NCBI GenBank assembly: GCA_964646035.1
Contig: CAZYDJ010000102.1
Location: 1 to 9,913 of the forward strand
Direction of reading: 5' to 3'
Source: CAYLMM01 sp964646035
GTDB lineage: Bacteria > Krumholzibacteriota > Krumholzibacteriia > LZORAL124-64-63
DNA: 9,913 bases
Positions 7,471-9,913 of the stretch are shown piece after piece. The position numbers and the translations under genes were made by a program. How positions within the stretch are numbered: position 1 is the stretch's first letter; every line of letters begins with the position of its first letter. A model generated the notes under the pieces. It was not told where the DNA came from. It saw nothing but the letters and a program-made list of their open reading frames with translations, and did no database searches.

Positions 7471-8838
7471 TCATTTCACCTTGCGGTAGATGGTCCGCGC
7501 CGCGATTCCGAGGATGCGGGCGGCCGTTTCCTTGTCGCCGCTGGTGCTTTCCAGCGTGGCCCGGATCAGTTCGAGCTCGGCCTCGCGCAGGGTCGAGCCC
7601 ACCGGGATCGTCACCGAGTCGTTCCGCTTCGGGCCGCCGGCCAGGACGGCCTGGGGCAGCACGTCGGTATCTATCAGCAGGCCCTTGCTCAGGACCACGG
7701 CCCTCTCGACGCAGTTCTCGAGTTCGCGAACGTTGCCGGGCCAGGTGTAGCGGTTGATCGCCTCGACGGCGGCCTTGCTGAATCCGGTGATGTTCTTGCT
7801 GTTCTTCTCGTTGTATCGCTGCAGGAAGAAGTTGGCCAGCAACAGGATGTCCTCGCCGCGGGAACGCAGCGGCGGCAGCTCCACGTTGATCACGTTCAGG
7901 CGGTAGAAGAGATCCTCGCGGAAGGATCCCTCGGCCACCATCTGATCGAGGTTGGCGTTGGTGGCGGCGATGATCCTGACATCCACCTCCACCGGCTGAT
8001 TGCTGCCCAGGCGCTCGAACACCGCCTCCTGCAAAACGCGCAGCAACTTGATCTGGACGGTCATGGGCATCTCCCCGACCTCGTCCAGGAACAGGGTGCC
8101 GCGATGGGCGGCTTCGAAGCGTCCACGCCGCCGCTGGGTGGCGCCGGTGAAGGCGCCTTTCTCATAGCCGAAGAGTTCGGCCTCGAGCAGGGTCTCGGGG
8201 ATGGCGGCGCAGCTCATCGCCACGAAAGGCCGGGCGTTGCGATCGCTCCAGCTGTGGATGGCGTTGGCCAGGACGTCCTTGCCCGTGCCGCTCTCCCCCT
8301 GCAGCAGCACGGTGGCGCTGCTGCGGGACACCTGCCGGGCGGTGTCCAGGACGCCGCGCATCACTCCGCTCTTGCCGATGATGTCGGAACTGCCCTGTAT
8401 CTCCTGCAACCGGCGCTTGAGCTCGGTGTTCTCGGCCAGCAGCTGCTGCTTTTCCAGAGCCTTGCGCACCACGTTCAAGGTCGTGGTTGTGGTGAACGGC
8501 TTCTCGACGAAATCGTAGGCGCCCATCTTCATGGCCTCGACCGCGGTCTCGATGGTGCCGTGGCCGGTGATGATGATGATCTGGGCGGCCGGGGCGACTA
8601 CCTGGGCCGCCTTCAACAACTCGAGCCCACCCATCTTGGGCATCATCAGGTCGGTCAGAACCAGATGCACCTCGTCCCTGCGCAAAGCTTCGAGCCCCTC
8701 CTCGCCGTTGCCGGCGGTCAGGACATGATAGCCGTTGCGTCCCAGCAGACGGGAAAGCGCCTGGCGCAGTTCGGGCTCGTCGTCCACTACCAGGACGGTG
8801 GCCTTGCTTTCCTTCTGCTCTGTATTGCTGGCGTTCAA
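7471..8838 (-). CDS. Sigma-54-dependent response regulator, NtrC family
   Basis: A cytosolic two-component activator of 455 residues with the standard three domains. The receiver domain (about 13-128) has acidic pair Asp19/Asp20, phospho-acceptor Asp63 (LTDLMMPK), Thr91 and Lys113. The AAA+ sigma-54 activation domain (about 150-380) has Walker A GESGTGKD (181-188), the sigma-54 contact loop GAFTGA (228-233) and Walker B TLFLDEVG (248-255). A Fis-type helix-turn-helix lies at about 417-455, ending in ETAARILGIAARTIYRKVK. A leucine-rich helix (128-147) links receiver and ATPase. The start is TTG at 8838-8836: an in-frame TGA lies five codons upstream, no ATG precedes the receiver domain, and GGAG is placed five bases before the TTG. 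No histidine kinase gene is visible on either side, so within this window it is an orphan. Its target genes cannot be named. Confidence 0.95.
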   Translation of the reverse strand: MNASNTEQKESKATVLVVDDEPELRQALSRLLGRNGYHVLTAGNGEEGLEALRRDEVHLVLTDLMMPKMGGLELLKAAQVVAPAAQIIIITGHGTIETAVEAMKMGAYDFVEKPFTTTTTLNVVRKALEKQQLLAENTELKRRLQEIQGSSDIIGKSGVMRGVLDTARQVSRSSATVLLQGESGTGKDVLANAIHSWSDRNARPFVAMSCAAIPETLLEAELFGYEKGAFTGATQRRRGRFEAAHRGTLFLDEVGEMPMTVQIKLLRVLQEAVFERLGSNQPVEVDVRIIAATNANLDQMVAEGSFREDLFYRLNVINVELPPLRSRGEDILLLANFFLQRYNEKNSKNITGFSKAAVEAINRYTWPGNVRELENCVERAVVLSKGLLIDTDVLPQAVLAGGPKRNDSVTIPVGSTLREAELELIRATLESTSGDKETAARILGIAARTIYRKVK

Positions 8839-8869
8839 TTGGTCTCCAGTTCACTACCGGAATCCGTTA

Positions 8870-8894
8870 CTTGGCAGATACGACCCATGCCAAG
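8870..8894. promoter_or_regulatory. Inverted repeat CTTGGCA-N11-TGCCAAG upstream of the regulator gene
   Basis: Perfect 7-bp half-sites at 8870-8876 and 8888-8894 with an 11-base spacer. It lies 32 bases upstream of the TTG start of the NtrC-type regulator, in the 5' leader or promoter. It could be a repressor operator or an RNA hairpin. The regulator that would use it is unknown. Confidence 0.45.
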
Positions 8895-8924
8895 ACAATT
8901 TGTCCAAGTAATGACATTTTGTCA
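8894..8924. promoter_or_regulatory. Tandem palindromic operators GACAWTTTGTC
   Basis: Two 11-bp palindromes, GACAATTTGTC (8894-8904) and GACATTTTGTC (8913-8923), differ at one central base and start 19 bp apart, about two helical turns. The second extends to TGACA-TTT-TGTCA (8912-8924). They lie 56-86 bases upstream of the regulator's start codon, a usual place for dimer-binding activator or repressor sites. Autoregulation by the adjacent regulator is a reasonable inference but not shown. A further 10-bp palindrome, TTTGCGCAAA, is at 8931-8940. Confidence 0.55.
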
Positions 8925-8956
8925 ATCGAGTTTGCGCAAATAATCGTGAAAACGCC

Positions 8957-8990
8957 GAAAAAAGCCCCCGTCCGGTCAAGGACGGGGGCT
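8957..8990 (-). terminator. Intrinsic terminator after the 2-oxoacid oxidoreductase gene
   Basis: On the minus strand AGCCCCCGTCC (8990-8980) and GGACGGGGGCT (8973-8963) form a perfect 11-bp GC-rich stem with a six-base loop, followed by a T-tract (six T counting the last stem base, 8963-8958). It lies 26 bases after the stop of the oxidoreductase gene and isolates it from the downstream regulator gene. Confidence 0.93.
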
Positions 8991-9015
8991 CCGAATCGAA
9001 AGACTACGCCGCGGA

Positions 9016-9913
9016 TTACGAATTCTTGACGAAATCGTAGCCGCGATGCAGCGCTTCGATGTTCATGTCCACGAGGTTCTTCTTCTTGATGACCTCGCGC
9101 AGCGTATTCTCGACCAGTTCGAGGGTGAACGCTCCGGTGGCGGCCACTATGGCGCCCAGGATGACCACGTTGGCCACCTTGGGAGTTCCCACCTCGTCGG
9201 CGATGTTGGTCGCCGGGATCATGACGGTGTTCAGACGATCGGAATCGGGCTTGCCCTCAACGATCGAGGTGTCGACCACGATCAGCCCGCCGTCGGCGAC
9301 TTCGCTTTCGAAGGCGTCGAGCGACGGCTGGTTCATCACGACCATCACGTTGGGTCTTTCGACCAGCGGCGTGCCGATGCGCTGCTCGGATATGTTGACC
9401 GAGCAGTTGGCGGTGCCGCCCCGCATTTCCGGACCGTAGGAAGGAATCCAGCTGACCTGCAGCCCGCCCCGCATGCCGATCTGCGAGAGGAACAGTCCCA
9501 TCGAAAGAATGCCCTGGCCGCCGAAGCCGGCGAACTTGCAGTGCAGGTCATTCTCGAGCTTGGCGGGTTCCTTGTCCCGGCCGTTGCCCTTGGGATCGTA
9601 GCCCAGGTAGTCGGCGACCTTGGCGGTGTCGAAGTCGGCGAACTCGCGCCGCCACTCCCCCTCGCGCTCGTCGCTGACGTCCTTGAACACGCCCAGCGGG
9701 AAGATCTCGGTCATCTTCTCGACGAGATGCTCACGGGACGCCGGGCCGTCCATCTTCCAGCCGGTGGGGCAGGGAGAAAGGATCTCGACGAAGCTGTAGC
9801 CGCGGTTCTCCATCTGGTTCTGCAACGCCTTGCGGATGGCCTTGCGCGCCTTGTTGACGTGCTTGGGCATGCCGATCGCGACGCGCTCGACGTAGGTCGC
9901 GGCGGGCAGCGTG
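9016..9913 (-). CDS. 2-oxoacid:ferredoxin oxidoreductase, fused beta (C-terminal part) and gamma subunits; 5' end outside window
   Basis: These enzymes oxidatively decarboxylate 2-oxoacids (pyruvate, 2-oxoglutarate or branched-chain) to acyl-CoA and reduced ferredoxin, or run in reverse to fix CO2. 298 residues are visible and the frame is open at the right edge. The first 75 or so are the end of a thiamine-diphosphate-binding beta subunit: ATYVERVAIGMPKHVNKA, then FVEILSPCPTGW and FPLGVFKD. After a linker of about 50 residues comes a complete gamma domain with FAGFGGQGILSMG, SYGPEMRGGTANC and KVANVVILGA. The ATG at 9870 is internal, because the sequence upstream of it is still beta-subunit sequence. 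Beta and gamma are usually separate proteins. The substrate cannot be settled from this part. A strong terminator follows, so this is the last gene of its operon. Confidence 0.9.
   Translation of the reverse strand, partial: TLPAATYVERVAIGMPKHVNKARKAIRKALQNQMENRGYSFVEILSPCPTGWKMDGPASREHLVEKMTEIFPLGVFKDVSDEREGEWRREFADFDTAKVADYLGYDPKGNGRDKEPAKLENDLHCKFAGFGGQGILSMGLFLSQIGMRGGLQVSWIPSYGPEMRGGTANCSVNISEQRIGTPLVERPNVMVVMNQPSLDAFESEVADGGLIVVDTSIVEGKPDSDRLNTVMIPATNIADEVGTPKVANVVILGAIVAATGAFTLELVENTLREVIKKKNLVDMNIEALHRGYDFVKNS

Noticed and set aside
8867..8917. 16-codon open frame (MSLLGQIVLAWVVSAK) in the regulator's upstream region, minus strand
   Set aside because: No ribosome binding site precedes its ATG, and it overlaps the palindromic operators. 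A frame this short arises easily by chance.
8897..8925. Sigma-70 promoter for the regulator gene using TTGACA at 8925-8920
   Set aside because: The -35 box is perfect but overlaps a palindromic site, and the best -10 at 17 bases (CAAATT) matches only three of six positions.
7465..8943. 492-codon open frame on the plus strand opposite the regulator gene
   Set aside because: The same antisense codon-bias effect. Similar shadows lie opposite tig (5854-7224), clpP (5105-5776) and clpX (4448-5092), all with the same composition and no domains.
8839..8956. Sigma-54 (-24/-12) promoter for the regulator gene
   Set aside because: I looked for GG-N10-GC on the minus strand. The nearest candidate (TGGGTCGTATCTGC region) has only nine bases between GG and GC, so it does not meet the spacing rule.

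Overview
The window is a gene-dense, GC-rich (roughly 60%) bacterial chromosome segment. Every gene I can support is read from the minus strand. The set (NtrC-type sigma-54 activator, secreted CxxCH protein, ferredoxin-dependent 2-oxoacid oxidoreductase, classical Shine-Dalgarno sites) suggests a Gram-negative with anaerobic or ferredoxin-based metabolism, such as a deltaproteobacterium-like or FCB-type candidate phylum. The phylum is a guess. There is no sign of plasmid, phage or insertion-sequence DNA and no CRISPR array.

In transcription order (right to left): (1) the 3' part of a fused beta-gamma subunit of a 2-oxoacid:ferredoxin oxidoreductase, closed by a strong intrinsic terminator; (2) a palindrome-rich intergenic region with two near-identical tandem 11-bp operators, then an orphan NtrC-family response regulator with a TTG start; (3) a sigma-70 promoter with a GC-rich discriminator driving tRNA-Leu(UAG); (4) the protein quality-control cluster tig, clpP, clpX, lon, with engB directly after lon; (5) a small secreted temptin-like protein with a CxxCH motif, apparently expressed from its own near-leaderless promoter and followed by a terminator; (6) the first 64 codons of purA, running off the left edge.

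The core is the conserved proteostasis block: trigger factor receives nascent chains, ClpXP and Lon degrade misfolded or tagged proteins, and EngB acts in 50S ribosome assembly. Notable details are the apparent lack of a separate tig promoter downstream of the tRNA, an intrinsic terminator between clpX and lon that leaves no room for a lon promoter behind it, and translational coupling of engB to lon (its ribosome binding site overlaps the lon stop codon).

The gene content is largely ordinary housekeeping. The least ordinary items are the CxxCH temptin-like protein with its leaderless promoter, the tandem operators upstream of the orphan regulator, the beta-gamma oxidoreductase fusion, and the clpX-lon terminator. 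I do not see an evidently new multi-gene system here.
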